Shown here in pieces: positions 16,866-24,823 of a DNA stretch of 64,000 nucleotides (its first letter is position 1; each line of letters starts with the position of its first letter). A program made the translations under genes and the position numbers. Source of the DNA: Nocardia fusca NBRC 14340 (GTDB taxonomy: Bacteria > Actinomycetota > Actinomycetes > Mycobacteriales > Mycobacteriaceae); the NCBI RefSeq assembly GCF_001618425.1, contig NZ_BDCU01000036.1:1-64000 (forward strand), written 5' to 3'. The notes beneath the pieces are model-generated. The model saw only the letters and a list, made by a program, of their open reading frames with translations. It searched no databases and had not been told where the DNA came from.

Positions 16866-18152
16866 ATGAACTGGAGACCGTGGCTGGAACTGTGGAGCGA
16901 GGAACGGATCACCGCAAGTGATCCTGGTGAGCTCGATCCTGAGATCGTGCGGCAGCGCTGGCTCGGGTACGCCCCGGCCGCCGAGGCCGACGTCGCGGCG
17001 GTCGAGGAGCGACTCGGCCTGAGGTTGCCGCCCTCGTATCGCAGCTTCCTGCTGACCACCGATGGATGGCGCCATGCCGGGGAATTCGTGTGGCGGATGC
17101 GTGGCACCACCGATCTCGGGTGGCTGCGTGACCTCGAACCGTCCTGGGAGTCGTGGGCCGACCTGGTCACCGATGCTCCGGTCGACGCACCGGGTAACCC
17201 GTTCGCTCGCGGGCTACTGATCTCGCTTCACACCGACGCCGGGGTTCTGTTCCTCGACCCGGCCGACCGTGACGAGAACGGCGAGTGGGCCGCCTACAGC
17301 GTGTTCTCCTGGGCGGACTTTCCGCGGCGACATCCGTCGTTCACCTCGCTCATGGAATCGCTGTACCAAGGCTTTCATCGGCTGCGCCGGCCGGTGGGCG
17401 AGACTCGTGACAGCTGGGATCTGGTGGTGGAGCAGGCTCGGGGCGAGGCTCTTTCCGGGAACATCGACACAGCGATGGTGGCCCTGGAAAAAGCCCAAGA
17501 GTTCGGACGGCCACGCACCACAGTCCTACGAGTCCAGCTCCAGATGTTCCTCGCCACTTCCTCCCCCTACGAGGCTTCCCGGCTTCTTTCGCAGCTGCTG
17601 TCCCCGGAGTCCGTCCCGGACGGATTCTTCACCGGTTCACTGTTCACCGAAGAGTTCCTGCCGTGCGTGTTCCTGCAACACACACATAAAGAGCCCTGGT
17701 ATCGCTCCGCGCTCGAGGCTGCCCAGTACCAGGTAGACCGCGCACACGCCGGGCACCGCGTAGCACTCGAAATCGCCCAGCAACACGCCGACGAGGAGGA
17801 CTCGCCGTACTCCGCGCTCGACGTTGCCCAGATCCTCGAGGATGCCCAGAACAACAAAGGGTTCGAGATCGGACGTGCCATCGACGAGCACCGAGCACGG
17901 GTGCAGCAGCCCGGCTATCGCCTCACCTATGGAAACCAGGCCTTCGACACCGCGGTACAGAGTGCGCTCGCCGAACACCACTCCGACCCGACGGCACTGT
18001 GGCAGGCACTCGACGCCGCGATGGCGCATTGGCAGCCCCGCGCTCCAGATCACATAGCCCCGGTCGCGCTGCTCGCCGACCCTGTTCTGGCGTACAGCCT
18101 CACCCCGGAACGCGGCCGCGCATTGTTGAGTAAACCGCGCAGTGGCCGCTGA
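16866..18152 (+). CDS. SMI1/KNR4-domain protein (immunity-protein-like)
   Basis: 428 residues. Residues about 30-170 show the SMI1/KNR4 pattern: EADVAAVEERLGLRLPPSYR followed by SFLLTTDGW and LHTDAGVLFLDPAD. The rest is helical (ARGEALSGNIDTAMVALEKA) with no recognised domain. SMI1/KNR4 proteins often neutralise toxins of contact-dependent or type VII systems, and the neighbouring EccC and Fic fragments fit a former effector/immunity island. A general regulatory role is the alternative. Cytoplasmic, no signal peptide. Confidence 0.8.
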   Translation: MNWRPWLELWSEERITASDPGELDPEIVRQRWLGYAPAAEADVAAVEERLGLRLPPSYRSFLLTTDGWRHAGEFVWRMRGTTDLGWLRDLEPSWESWADLVTDAPVDAPGNPFARGLLISLHTDAGVLFLDPADRDENGEWAAYSVFSWADFPRRHPSFTSLMESLYQGFHRLRRPVGETRDSWDLVVEQARGEALSGNIDTAMVALEKAQEFGRPRTTVLRVQLQMFLATSSPYEASRLLSQLLSPESVPDGFFTGSLFTEEFLPCVFLQHTHKEPWYRSALEAAQYQVDRAHAGHRVALEIAQQHADEEDSPYSALDVAQILEDAQNNKGFEIGRAIDEHRARVQQPGYRLTYGNQAFDTAVQSALAEHHSDPTALWQALDAAMAHWQPRAPDHIAPVALLADPVLAYSLTPERGRALLSKPRSGR

Positions 18153-18211
18153 CCTCGCGAGCAACCGAACCCCACCGGCCTGACGGCGGGCCGGACCGGC
18201 GGGCGGGGCGA

Positions 18212-18817
18212 TCACGCAGGGGTGCCGAGCGGCGGGTGCTCGAGCACGCGGGGCTTGTACTCGACCAGCTGGATGCGGCCGTCGAAGGTGCGATGCTCGA
18301 TCATCTCGAGGGCGACGTCCGGATAGCCGTCGTAGATGCGCTCTGCACCCGTGGCCCCGGTGATCACCGGGAACATCACGACCCGGAAGCGGTCGACGAG
18401 TCCGGCTCGTAGCAGGGACCGGCACAGGCTGAGGCTGCCGATCGTGCTGAGCAGCCCCGAGCCACTCGACTTCATGGCGCGGACCGCCTCGACGGCGTCG
18501 TCGCGGACCAGCGTGGAGTTGGCCCACGTCAGTGGCTCCTCGAGCGAGGAGGAGAACACCACCTTGGACGCTTGCGTGAGCTCATCGACAGACGCCTCTT
18601 CTTCGGGCCTGAACTCGTCTTGGCCATCCGGGACCTCACCGGCGGCGAAGCCCGACATCAGGCGGTAGGTGTTCGCTCCCATCAGATAGGTGACCTCGGG
18701 CTGCTCGCCGAGCCACGCGAGGTACTCCGGGCCCTCGAGGCCCCAGAATCCGGGCCATCCCTCTCCCGATGCGTAGCCGTCGAGAGAGGTGATGAAGTCT
18801 ATGAGAAGCTCCGACAT
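18212..18817 (-). CDS. Dihydrofolate-reductase-family protein (RibD C-terminal domain-like)
   Basis: 201 residues. MSELLIDFITSLDGYASG at the start, YLMGANTYRLMSG near 43-55, VVFSSSLEEPLTW, LLSTIGSLSLCRSLLRAGLV and DRFRVVMFPVITG form the usual order of the RibD_C family, a small NAD(P)H-binding fold related to DHFR. Enzymatic role in these stand-alone actinobacterial members is mostly unknown. Single-gene unit; ends 60 bases from the SMI1 gene on the opposite strand. Confidence 0.85.
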   Translation of the reverse strand: MSELLIDFITSLDGYASGEGWPGFWGLEGPEYLAWLGEQPEVTYLMGANTYRLMSGFAAGEVPDGQDEFRPEEEASVDELTQASKVVFSSSLEEPLTWANSTLVRDDAVEAVRAMKSSGSGLLSTIGSLSLCRSLLRAGLVDRFRVVMFPVITGATGAERIYDGYPDVALEMIEHRTFDGRIQLVEYKPRVLEHPPLGTPA

Positions 18818-19076
18818 GGCGGTGTCCTTTCCTAGGGTGTCACGAACTTCGACCGGCCGGGAGACACAAACTCATCGGCCGCGCTGTGGGGTGATCAGAA
18901 ACCCATCGCCTCGCCAGTACACCCCACGAAACTGCGTTGCGGAGCACTCGACGTGCGCCCGGCATGCCTTCGCGCCCGCGCCCTGCGAGGCACCCCACAG
19001 ATGCGATGCTCGCAACGATGATCCCTACCCGCGCGGACGACAGGCGGTTCGCAACCTTGCTTCGGGTCACGTGGAG

Positions 19077-19844
19077 TCAGCCGAGCCCTTGGGCGAATCC
19101 ACCGTCGACGATCAATTCGGTGCCCGTGGTGAAGGTCGCGTCGGCCAGATAGAGCGCTGCCGCCGCGACCTCGTCGACGGTGCCCGGCCTACCCATCGGC
19201 GTGGTCTCCTTTCCGTCACGGATGAACTCCGCGCGCTGCTGCTCGGTCAGTTCCGCGACACCCATGCTCGGCGTCAGGATGAAACCGGGTGCGACGGCAT
19301 TGACCCGGATATTGCGTGGCAGCAATTCGGCGGCAAGCACTTTCGCGAACGCACGCACGGCCTCCTTCGCCGCGGAGTAGGCGCTGAGCCCGGGGAAGAT
19401 CCGGTCGTTGGACACCGTCGTGAAGACGATGCTGCCACCGTCGCGGATCAGTGGGGCGAGTCGCTGCACCGTGAAGAACGCACCCTTGGCATTGACGTCG
19501 AAGACGCGGTCCCAATGCTCGACGGTCGCTTCGTCGAGGGTTTTGAATTCGGCGACACCGTGATTGACGAACAGATAGTCGATGCCGCCGAGACGCTGTT
19601 CGACCACCCGGCCGAGCTCGGCGATATCCGCGGATTTCGTCGCATCGGAGCGCACGATACGCGCCGCGGCCGGATCCAGCTCCGCGCGCGCCTTCTCGAT
19701 CCCGGCCTCGTTGCGGCCGGTGAGCACCACCTGCGCGCCGCGATCCACCAGGGACTGCACGATGGCCAGGCCCATACCGTGGGTGCCGCCGGTGACTACA
19801 GCCTTCTTGCCTGCGAGGGGTTGTGAGCTTTCGTATTCGGACAT
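19077..19844 (-). CDS. Short-chain dehydrogenase/reductase controlled by a MerR regulator
   Basis: 255 residues. Motifs: TGGTHGMG (cofactor) near 19, NHG in place of NNAG near 93, catalytic Ser in TTVSNDRIF, YSAAK with Tyr/Lys near 156-160, and LIVDGG at the end. Classical SDR; NHG is an accepted variant. The ATG at 19844 lies only about ten bases after the predicted promoter, so the message may be leaderless. Divergent from merR 19903. Confidence 0.9.
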   Translation of the reverse strand: MSEYESSQPLAGKKAVVTGGTHGMGLAIVQSLVDRGAQVVLTGRNEAGIEKARAELDPAAARIVRSDATKSADIAELGRVVEQRLGGIDYLFVNHGVAEFKTLDEATVEHWDRVFDVNAKGAFFTVQRLAPLIRDGGSIVFTTVSNDRIFPGLSAYSAAKEAVRAFAKVLAAELLPRNIRVNAVAPGFILTPSMGVAELTEQQRAEFIRDGKETTPMGRPGTVDEVAAAALYLADATFTTGTELIVDGGFAQGLG

Positions 19845-19859
19845 GCCGCTACGCTAAAG

Positions 19860-19877
19860 TCTCACGTCAACGTGAGA
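19860..19877. promoter_or_regulatory. MerR-type operator/promoter
   Basis: TCTCACGT-CA-ACGTGAGA at 19860-19877 is a perfect palindrome. On the minus strand it sits between a -35-like TTGACT and a TTAGCG-like -10 at a stretched spacing of about 19 bases, the hallmark of promoters activated by MerR proteins through DNA twisting. It drives the SDR gene; the regulator ATG is 26 bases away on the other side. Confidence 0.75.
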
Positions 19878-19902
19878 GTCAACCACCTGAGACGGGGGTC
19901 AC

Positions 19903-20277
19903 ATGCGGATCGGCGAGCTGTCCCGCAGAACGGGCATGAGCGTGCGGGGCCTGCGCTATTACGAGGAGCAGGGCCTGTTGCGGCCGCAGCGGCGCGCCAG
20001 CGGCTACCGCGAGTTCACCGAATCCGATGTGCAATCCGTGCGGCGCATCCGCATCCTGATCGCGGCCGGTGTACCGACCCGGGTGATCGCCGAGGTGCTG
20101 CCCTGCATGGTCGATGAAGGCCGCTATCTGGCGCCCACCTGCGAGGAGATGGCCGAGGACCTTCGTACAGAGCTCGATCGCATGAACCGCGACATCGCCG
20201 AGCGAGAGGCCGCCCGCTCGATCTTGCAATCGATCCTCGCGGTCGACCCACGCACGCAGGCCCACGCGTCTACCTAA
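19903..20277 (+). CDS. MerR-family regulator
   Basis: 124 residues. MRIGELSRRTGMSVRGLRYY and EEQGLLRPQRRASGYREF give the winged HTH at residues 1-40; a short coiled coil ends in a DRMNRDIAEREAARSIL helix. A possible Cys ligand lies in LPCMVDEGRYLAPTCEEM. This is the small MerR type usually found beside one oxidoreductase that it activates. The divergent SDR and the operator between them support this. Confidence 0.9.
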   Translation: MRIGELSRRTGMSVRGLRYYEEQGLLRPQRRASGYREFTESDVQSVRRIRILIAAGVPTRVIAEVLPCMVDEGRYLAPTCEEMAEDLRTELDRMNRDIAEREAARSILQSILAVDPRTQAHAST

Positions 20278-20280
20278 CCC

Positions 20281-20319
20281 CCGCTGCCGGTGAGAGCGGC
20301 GACGATCTGGTGGCCCTGA
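20281..20319 (+). repeat. Relic copy of the membrane-peptide 3' end
   Basis: 39 bases that translate as PLPVRAATIWWP-stop, matching PLLVIAATIWWP-stop of the 27-residue peptide at 3426-3509 (copy 1: 3461-3509). A third copy lies at 35839-35886. There is no start codon or upstream coding part here. It sits directly after the merR stop. Confidence 0.6.
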
Positions 20320-20366
20320 TCGTCGCACCACCGACGTGCTTCCCCCGAGTAGCTTCCCGAGCAAGG

Positions 20367-21275
20367 TCAGGGCTTGAAGGTTACTTCGGTGAGTCGTTCG
20401 CTGTCGGTCCACAATCGCGTGCCCAGTTCGGTATTGTCGGCGTCTTTCGGGAGTTTCGCGGGCTTGGGGGTGCCGGAGGCCTGGTCGCGTCCGGCCGGTC
20501 CGATGAATTCTCCACTGATGACATCGGGGCTGGTGGCGGCGTAGAGCGAGGGCCAGGCGGCGCCGGCGGCGGAACCCATCAGCAAGCGCGCTGCGAGGGG
20601 AGTGAACAGGCGCGTCAGCGGTCCGGTGCCGTGTTGCTGGAGGCCGGTCATCGCCGAACCCGGGTGGACGACGAACGCCTCGACGGGTGTGTGGGCGGTG
20701 CGGCGGGCGAGTTCGAGGGTGTAGACGATGTTGGCGCGCTTGGACTTTGCGTAGGCGGCCATACCGCGGTAGCTGTTTTCACTCATCAGGTCATCGAGCT
20801 TGCCGATGGGCCAGCGTGCGGCGATCGCGCTGACGGTGACGACGCGAGCCGCGGCCGAGCGACGCACAGCGGGCCAGGCCTGGGCGTTGAAGGCGAAGTG
20901 GCCGAGGTGGTTGGTACCCACGGTCATCTCGAACCCGTCGCGGGTGGCCAGGCGTGTGGGCAGGTTCATCACCCCGGCGTTGTTGAACAACAGGTCGATG
21001 GTCTCGGTTTCCGCGATCCGCTGGGCCGCGCTGCGCACCGAGGCGAGATCGGACAGATCCAGGAGCAGGGTGTCGGTCTCGGCCCGCGGTGCTGCGGCGT
21101 GCACGACGTCGACCGCCTCGTCGAGCTTGGCCTGGTTGCGACCGGCCAGGATGACTCGCGCCCCGCGGGTGGCCAGGACGCGGGCCGTCTCCAGGCCGAT
21201 ACCACAGTTACCGCCGGTGATCAGGGCGGTGCGGCCGGTCTGATCAGGAATGTCGTCTGGTGTCCAATGCGCCAT
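20367..21275 (-). CDS. SDR-family oxidoreductase (retinol-dehydrogenase-like)
   Basis: 302 residues, longer than classical SDRs. TGGNCGIG near residue 21, NNAGVM near 98, NHLGHFAF, catalytic Ser in VTVSAIAA, and YAKSK with the active Tyr/Lys near 180. This order is that of the extended retinol dehydrogenase/WW-oxidoreductase-like group. The physiological substrate is unknown. Divergent from TetR 21371; two palindromes in the gap indicate repression by it. Confidence 0.9.
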   Translation of the reverse strand: MAHWTPDDIPDQTGRTALITGGNCGIGLETARVLATRGARVILAGRNQAKLDEAVDVVHAAAPRAETDTLLLDLSDLASVRSAAQRIAETETIDLLFNNAGVMNLPTRLATRDGFEMTVGTNHLGHFAFNAQAWPAVRRSAAARVVTVSAIAARWPIGKLDDLMSENSYRGMAAYAKSKRANIVYTLELARRTAHTPVEAFVVHPGSAMTGLQQHGTGPLTRLFTPLAARLLMGSAAGAAWPSLYAATSPDVISGEFIGPAGRDQASGTPKPAKLPKDADNTELGTRLWTDSERLTEVTFKP

Positions 21276-21296
21276 GCAGATCAGCTCCCTTTGTTG

Positions 21297-21355
21297 AATG
21301 AATGTTCATTAACAGACTGTGGTGCCGTGTTCGCTTTGTCAAATGAACGTTCAAT
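21297..21355. promoter_or_regulatory. Two TetR operators between SDR 20367 and TetR 21371
   Basis: AATGAATGTTCATT at 21297-21310 and AATGAACGTTCAAT at 21342-21355 share the palindromic core TGAAyGTTCA. They are about 45 bases apart, one near each gene start. This length-14 A/T-flanked type is usual for short TetR operators. Confidence 0.8.
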
Positions 21356-21370
21356 AACTATCTTGGGGGT

Positions 21371-21937
21371 GTGCGGACCAGGAATCCCGAAGCGAAGCGG
21401 CAACTGCTGTTCGACGCCGCGCTGGCCGAATTCGCCGAGTTCGGCTTGGCCGGAGCGCGCATCGATCGGCTGGCCAAGCGCGCGGGAATCAGTGCGGGCC
21501 TGGTGTATTCGTTCTACAAGGGCAAAGACGAACTGTTCGACGCCGTCTTCGACATGATCGTGGACACGACGGTGGCGACCGTGCCGCTGGACGCGGACCG
21601 GCTACCGGAGTACGCGGGTCAGCTGTACGACGCCGGACTGGCCCATCCCCAGGTGATGCGGTTCTTGATGTGGTACCACCTGCTGCGTGGCGAGTCCGCC
21701 CAGCGCGCATCGGTGGCCGAGTCGATGCGAGCGAAGGTCGAGGCGATCGAAAAGGCTCAACAACGCGGGACGGTGACCACGGCACAGCCAGCCGCACACA
21801 TCCTGGCATTGGTGCTGACAGTCGCGAACATGTGGCACCAACCCACGGAAGACATCGCGCGATTGGTACCCGAACCCCAACGACGCAGTCTCGTGCTCAA
21901 CGCGGTCACAACCCTGATCTCATCCACCGATACCTGA
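21371..21937 (+). CDS. TetR-family repressor
   Basis: 188 residues from GTG 21371, 16 bases after the second operator, so the start is close to the likely promoter. HTH: LLFDAALAEFAEFGLAGARI, RLAKRAGISAGLVYSFYKGK. The C-terminal domain has FLMWYHLLRGESAQRAS and a final helical LVLNAVTTLIS, as in TetR proteins beside dehydrogenases. It likely represses itself and the divergent SDR. Ligand unknown. Confidence 0.9.
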   Translation: MRTRNPEAKRQLLFDAALAEFAEFGLAGARIDRLAKRAGISAGLVYSFYKGKDELFDAVFDMIVDTTVATVPLDADRLPEYAGQLYDAGLAHPQVMRFLMWYHLLRGESAQRASVAESMRAKVEAIEKAQQRGTVTTAQPAAHILALVLTVANMWHQPTEDIARLVPEPQRRSLVLNAVTTLISSTDT

Positions 21938-22021
21938 TATGACCCGCTTCCGCCGGGCGAGCCCCAACTCCCGGCGACATGGCATCGGGGCCGATCAAGC
22001 GGATCAGGTCCACGGTGATCT

Positions 22022-22300
22022 CTATCCCGGGGTCGGTCGTGCGAAGTAACTGTACTGAGGCAGCATGCGGGTGGACGCGTTGCGGCGGGATGACTCCGTC
22101 CGGGATACCGGGCCACGAGGTCTGGCACGCTGTGCACGCCTGTGCCCTGCGCTGCGCCACCAGGCCGCGGCGTAGTCGCTGTGACCTCGGAGCCGGAGCC
22201 GAATCGCAAGGTGGTGCATCGCATCGGCGTGGCCGGCCTCGGCTGTCCGTTGATACCAGATGATGGCATCATCGAGTGCGGTGCAACAGCTTCGGTTTGT
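22022..22300 (-). pseudogene. Relic of a Sel1/TPR-repeat protein
   Basis: Without any start codon the minus frame reads LDDAIIWYQRTAEAGHADAM and HHLAIRLRLRGHSDYAAAWW, which is the Sel1-like pattern of helical repeats ('AAEAGH..AM..LA..L..RG'). The frame is broken by stops upstream and drifts into nonsense downstream. It fills the gap after the TetR gene. Original function unknown; many such proteins are regulator tails. Confidence 0.45.
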
Positions 22301-22864
22301 TCAGATGTTCAGGAACTCTGGATGGACGATTCGGGTCTGCGCGTCACGCTCGTCGACCAGAACCTTACGGAAAACAAGTTTCCCCGACGGCGAAGTGATG
22401 TTGTGGCGGGCGTAGAGGAGCTTCGGTGAAGAGTTCGGATCAGGTCCGGCGATCGTAGAAATGGACAATGCGTGCCCGGGCCCGAGCGGGGTGGAATAGC
22501 CCGAGTTCTGCAGCATCCACACCAGATCGGGCGGCGTCATCTCGACGGCCGGCCGGAACCGGGGCTCGCGCCCGGCTTGCTTCTTCACCAAAAGGACCTT
22601 CCCGCTCGCCGGAAGAGTCCACCCACCGTATTCGGTCGCCTCGCGGATGAGCTCCGGGCCGGTCCCGGTTTCGGTATCTGCCTCCGCTGCACGGTCGACG
22701 GACTCGGCACATCCCATCCCTGTCAGCGCCACCAGCAGGAGCATGCAGACGAGGACGCCGCGCAGTGCCACCGGGAGAGCCGCCGGCGTCCCGCTGTCAT
22801 CGGGTCGGGTCGGTGCGGTCGCCTTTCCTGCTGTCCGGTGGGTCCGGAAAATCGATAGCGCCAT
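22301..22864 (-). CDS. Putative lipoprotein of unknown function
   Basis: 187 residues from ATG 22864. A longer N-terminus than usual precedes the hydrophobic stretch LRGVLVCMLLLVALTGMG with lipobox LTGMGC; the Cys near residue 55 would be lipidated and exposed at the outer face of the membrane. The mature part (GWTLPASGKVLLVKKQAGRE, LVWMLQNSGYSTPL, KLVFRKVLVDE) has no known domain. The start could be further downstream given the long leader. Confidence 0.6.
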   Translation of the reverse strand: MALSIFRTHRTAGKATAPTRPDDSGTPAALPVALRGVLVCMLLLVALTGMGCAESVDRAAEADTETGTGPELIREATEYGGWTLPASGKVLLVKKQAGREPRFRPAVEMTPPDLVWMLQNSGYSTPLGPGHALSISTIAGPDPNSSPKLLYARHNITSPSGKLVFRKVLVDERDAQTRIVHPEFLNI

Positions 22865-23077
22865 TGGTAGGCACCACCCCTCGTGGTGTTGGACCGACGA
22901 AGTTCCGAACATTCGATTCTTTGGCATATCCCGCAGTGCGCAAGCCGCCCATCCGCTTGTCACTGATGTCGAGCCGCGCATCCGGTCAGCCGGTCAGCCG
23001 ACCCGAGTAGCGCCTCCTTCCCAGCGTCATACGCCGCCCGTGGGAAGAGAGCCACCGACCGGCCGGTTACATGCTGT

Positions 23078-23509
23078 ATGCCGAAACCCTTCACCGAAGC
23101 CGAACGCCAGGAATTTCTCGCGGGCAAGCACATTGCCGTGCTGTCGGTCGCAGCGACCGACGGACGGCCGCCTGCCTCGGTCCCGATCTGGTACGACTAC
23201 GTCCCGGGCGGTGATATCAGGATCAATACCGGCGCGAACCGGCGCAAGGCCAGGCTGATCCAGGAAGCCGGTGTGGTGACCATGGTCGTCCAGCGCGAAG
23301 AGCTGCCGTATCAGTACGTCATCGTCGAGGGCACCGTCGTCGATGCCGAGACCCCGTCCCCTCGTGCAGCGCGGGAAGCCATCGCCGTCCGCTATCTCGG
23401 TCCCGAAGGCGGACGCGCATTCGCCGATCAGATGGACGGCACCCAATCCGTCCTGTTCACCATCCGCCCCGACCGCTGGATCAGCCAGGACTACTCGAGC
23501 GACTTTTAA
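23078..23509 (+). CDS. Pyridoxamine-5'-phosphate-oxidase-family protein (F420/FMN split barrel)
   Basis: 143 residues. FLAGKHIAVLSVAATDGRPP, SVPIWYDYVPGGDIRINTGA, RKARLIQEAGVVTMVVQ and YQYVIVEGTV give the usual PNPOx split-barrel order, and the end ISQDYSSDF is common in actinobacterial members. Such proteins bind F420 or flavin and reduce small molecules; specificity is open. Single-gene unit. Confidence 0.85.
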   Translation: MPKPFTEAERQEFLAGKHIAVLSVAATDGRPPASVPIWYDYVPGGDIRINTGANRRKARLIQEAGVVTMVVQREELPYQYVIVEGTVVDAETPSPRAAREAIAVRYLGPEGGRAFADQMDGTQSVLFTIRPDRWISQDYSSDF

Positions 23510-24077
23510 CCAGTACTGTCAGCACACGCTGCGGGATCGGTCGGCACCTTCAGGAGATGTCCACCGATATCCGCCGGCTGAACGACTGCCTCGACGGCCA
23601 GGCCGTGCCGACCGAAGTCGACTCCGCATAGGCCAACAGTCGGGTCAACCGCCAGAAAGATCGCCGACCACCTTGCGCAGCCATTCGGCGATCGCGATCC
23701 CCCTGCACCGCCGTTCGTAGCCGGCACTACGAAGCCACACCTCGGCGACCCGGTCCTTGCTCGCACCGGAGTCGAGGAGGAGTCGAATCGCCTCGCAGAT
23801 GCGAAGGCTGCCGGGAGTTCGCTGGCTGCTCGAGCACGGCTTCGACCCGAACTCCCCGGGCTGCGAAGTCGACATATTGAAAGCCCGGGCGATGCGGCAT
23901 CGACCGCAGTACGCCCGGCTGCATCGACACCGGGTCTGCCTCAGGCCTCGAGTACTCGCCCGAACCCGGCACGGAGTATGAACCTCCACATCCAGGGCCC
24001 CGCGAGACCGATACGGCAGACTGTGCCATCATTACCGACTGCTGGTCATTGTCTGTGCCCGAGGGGGGCGGACGGCT
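23510..24077. other. 568-base stretch without a recognisable gene
   Basis: Minus-strand frames show protein-like pieces (EAIRLLLDSGASKDRVAEVW ending at 23645, and GLCGVDFGRHGLAVEAVVQP ending at 23506) in different frames, as if one gene had been frameshifted more than once. I recognise no family and no start with a ribosome-binding site. Probably gene debris between the PNPOx gene and the ESX-associated locus. Confidence 0.35.
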
Positions 24078-24737
24078 GTGTCGATGTTCGGGGGTTCGAT
24101 AGTGAGGACGATTTCCGCCACCGGTTGCCTGATGGCGAGTGTGCTGGCACTGGCGGCCTGTTCTGGTGGTTCCGCCGACCAGGAGGCGACGGCGGGGGTT
24201 CCGGTCACCACCTCACCGACAGTGTCTGCGGGGGCGAGCGTCTCCGTGCAGGTGAGTGTCCCACCGGCGCCGGCGCAGACCGGTGCGAAGCCGGTCCGGT
24301 TCGACCCGTGTGTGAGTGTGGGCGACGACCTGGTGACCAGAGCCGGATTCGACCCCAGGACCCGCGAAAGAGCTACCACCGAAGGCGTCGGCATCTTCAC
24401 GGAAATCGGCTGCCAGTTCTGGCGCGAAACTCTTGTCGACGGTGAGAAGTACCCCACCAGCGCGGTATCGGTGACATCGAGCGATCTGACTCTCGACGAT
24501 ATCCGGAAGAACTCCGGTCACGAGGTTTTCAGCTCGGACCCGATCGGTGGGCGCAAGGCCCTGCTGTACCGGACTCCGGCGAATACCGGCGCGTGCTCGG
24601 CAGCCGTCGAATCAGCCGACGGGATCTTCCGGGTCGGCATCATGGCGATGCCTGCAGGCCCGGTCCAGGCGCCTGCGCCCTGCGACGAGATCCACCGGAT
24701 AACCGAGATTTTGAGCGAATCGCTCGACACCCGATAG
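24078..24737 (+). CDS. DUF3558-type lipoprotein
   Basis: 219 residues from GTG 24078 (ATG 24084 is an alternative). Signal with lipobox LAAC in CLMASVLALAACSGGSAD, Cys near residue 28, followed by a Thr/Ser/Ala-rich linker. The mature domain (VRFDPCVSVGDDLVTRAGFD, FTEIGCQFWRE, VSVTSSDLTLDDIRKNS, CDEIHRITEILSESL) has the Cys-containing DUF3558 pattern frequent in Nocardia and Mycobacterium envelope lipoproteins. First of four collinear genes; the three others look like type VII secretion cargo or partners. Confidence 0.75.
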   Translation: MSMFGGSIVRTISATGCLMASVLALAACSGGSADQEATAGVPVTTSPTVSAGASVSVQVSVPPAPAQTGAKPVRFDPCVSVGDDLVTRAGFDPRTRERATTEGVGIFTEIGCQFWRETLVDGEKYPTSAVSVTSSDLTLDDIRKNSGHEVFSSDPIGGRKALLYRTPANTGACSAAVESADGIFRVGIMAMPAGPVQAPAPCDEIHRITEILSESLDTR

Positions 24738-24823
24738 GACTTCTCTCGTCGCCGGGCCCGAACGAGCCGATAACTCGGTCGGTGCGAAGACTACGAGGAA
24801 ACGAACGGAATCAAAGGATATCG

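Noticed and set aside
20310..21557. 415-codon plus frame
   Set aside because: Covers the opposite strand of the SDR gene and its promoter; low-complexity Gly/Arg.
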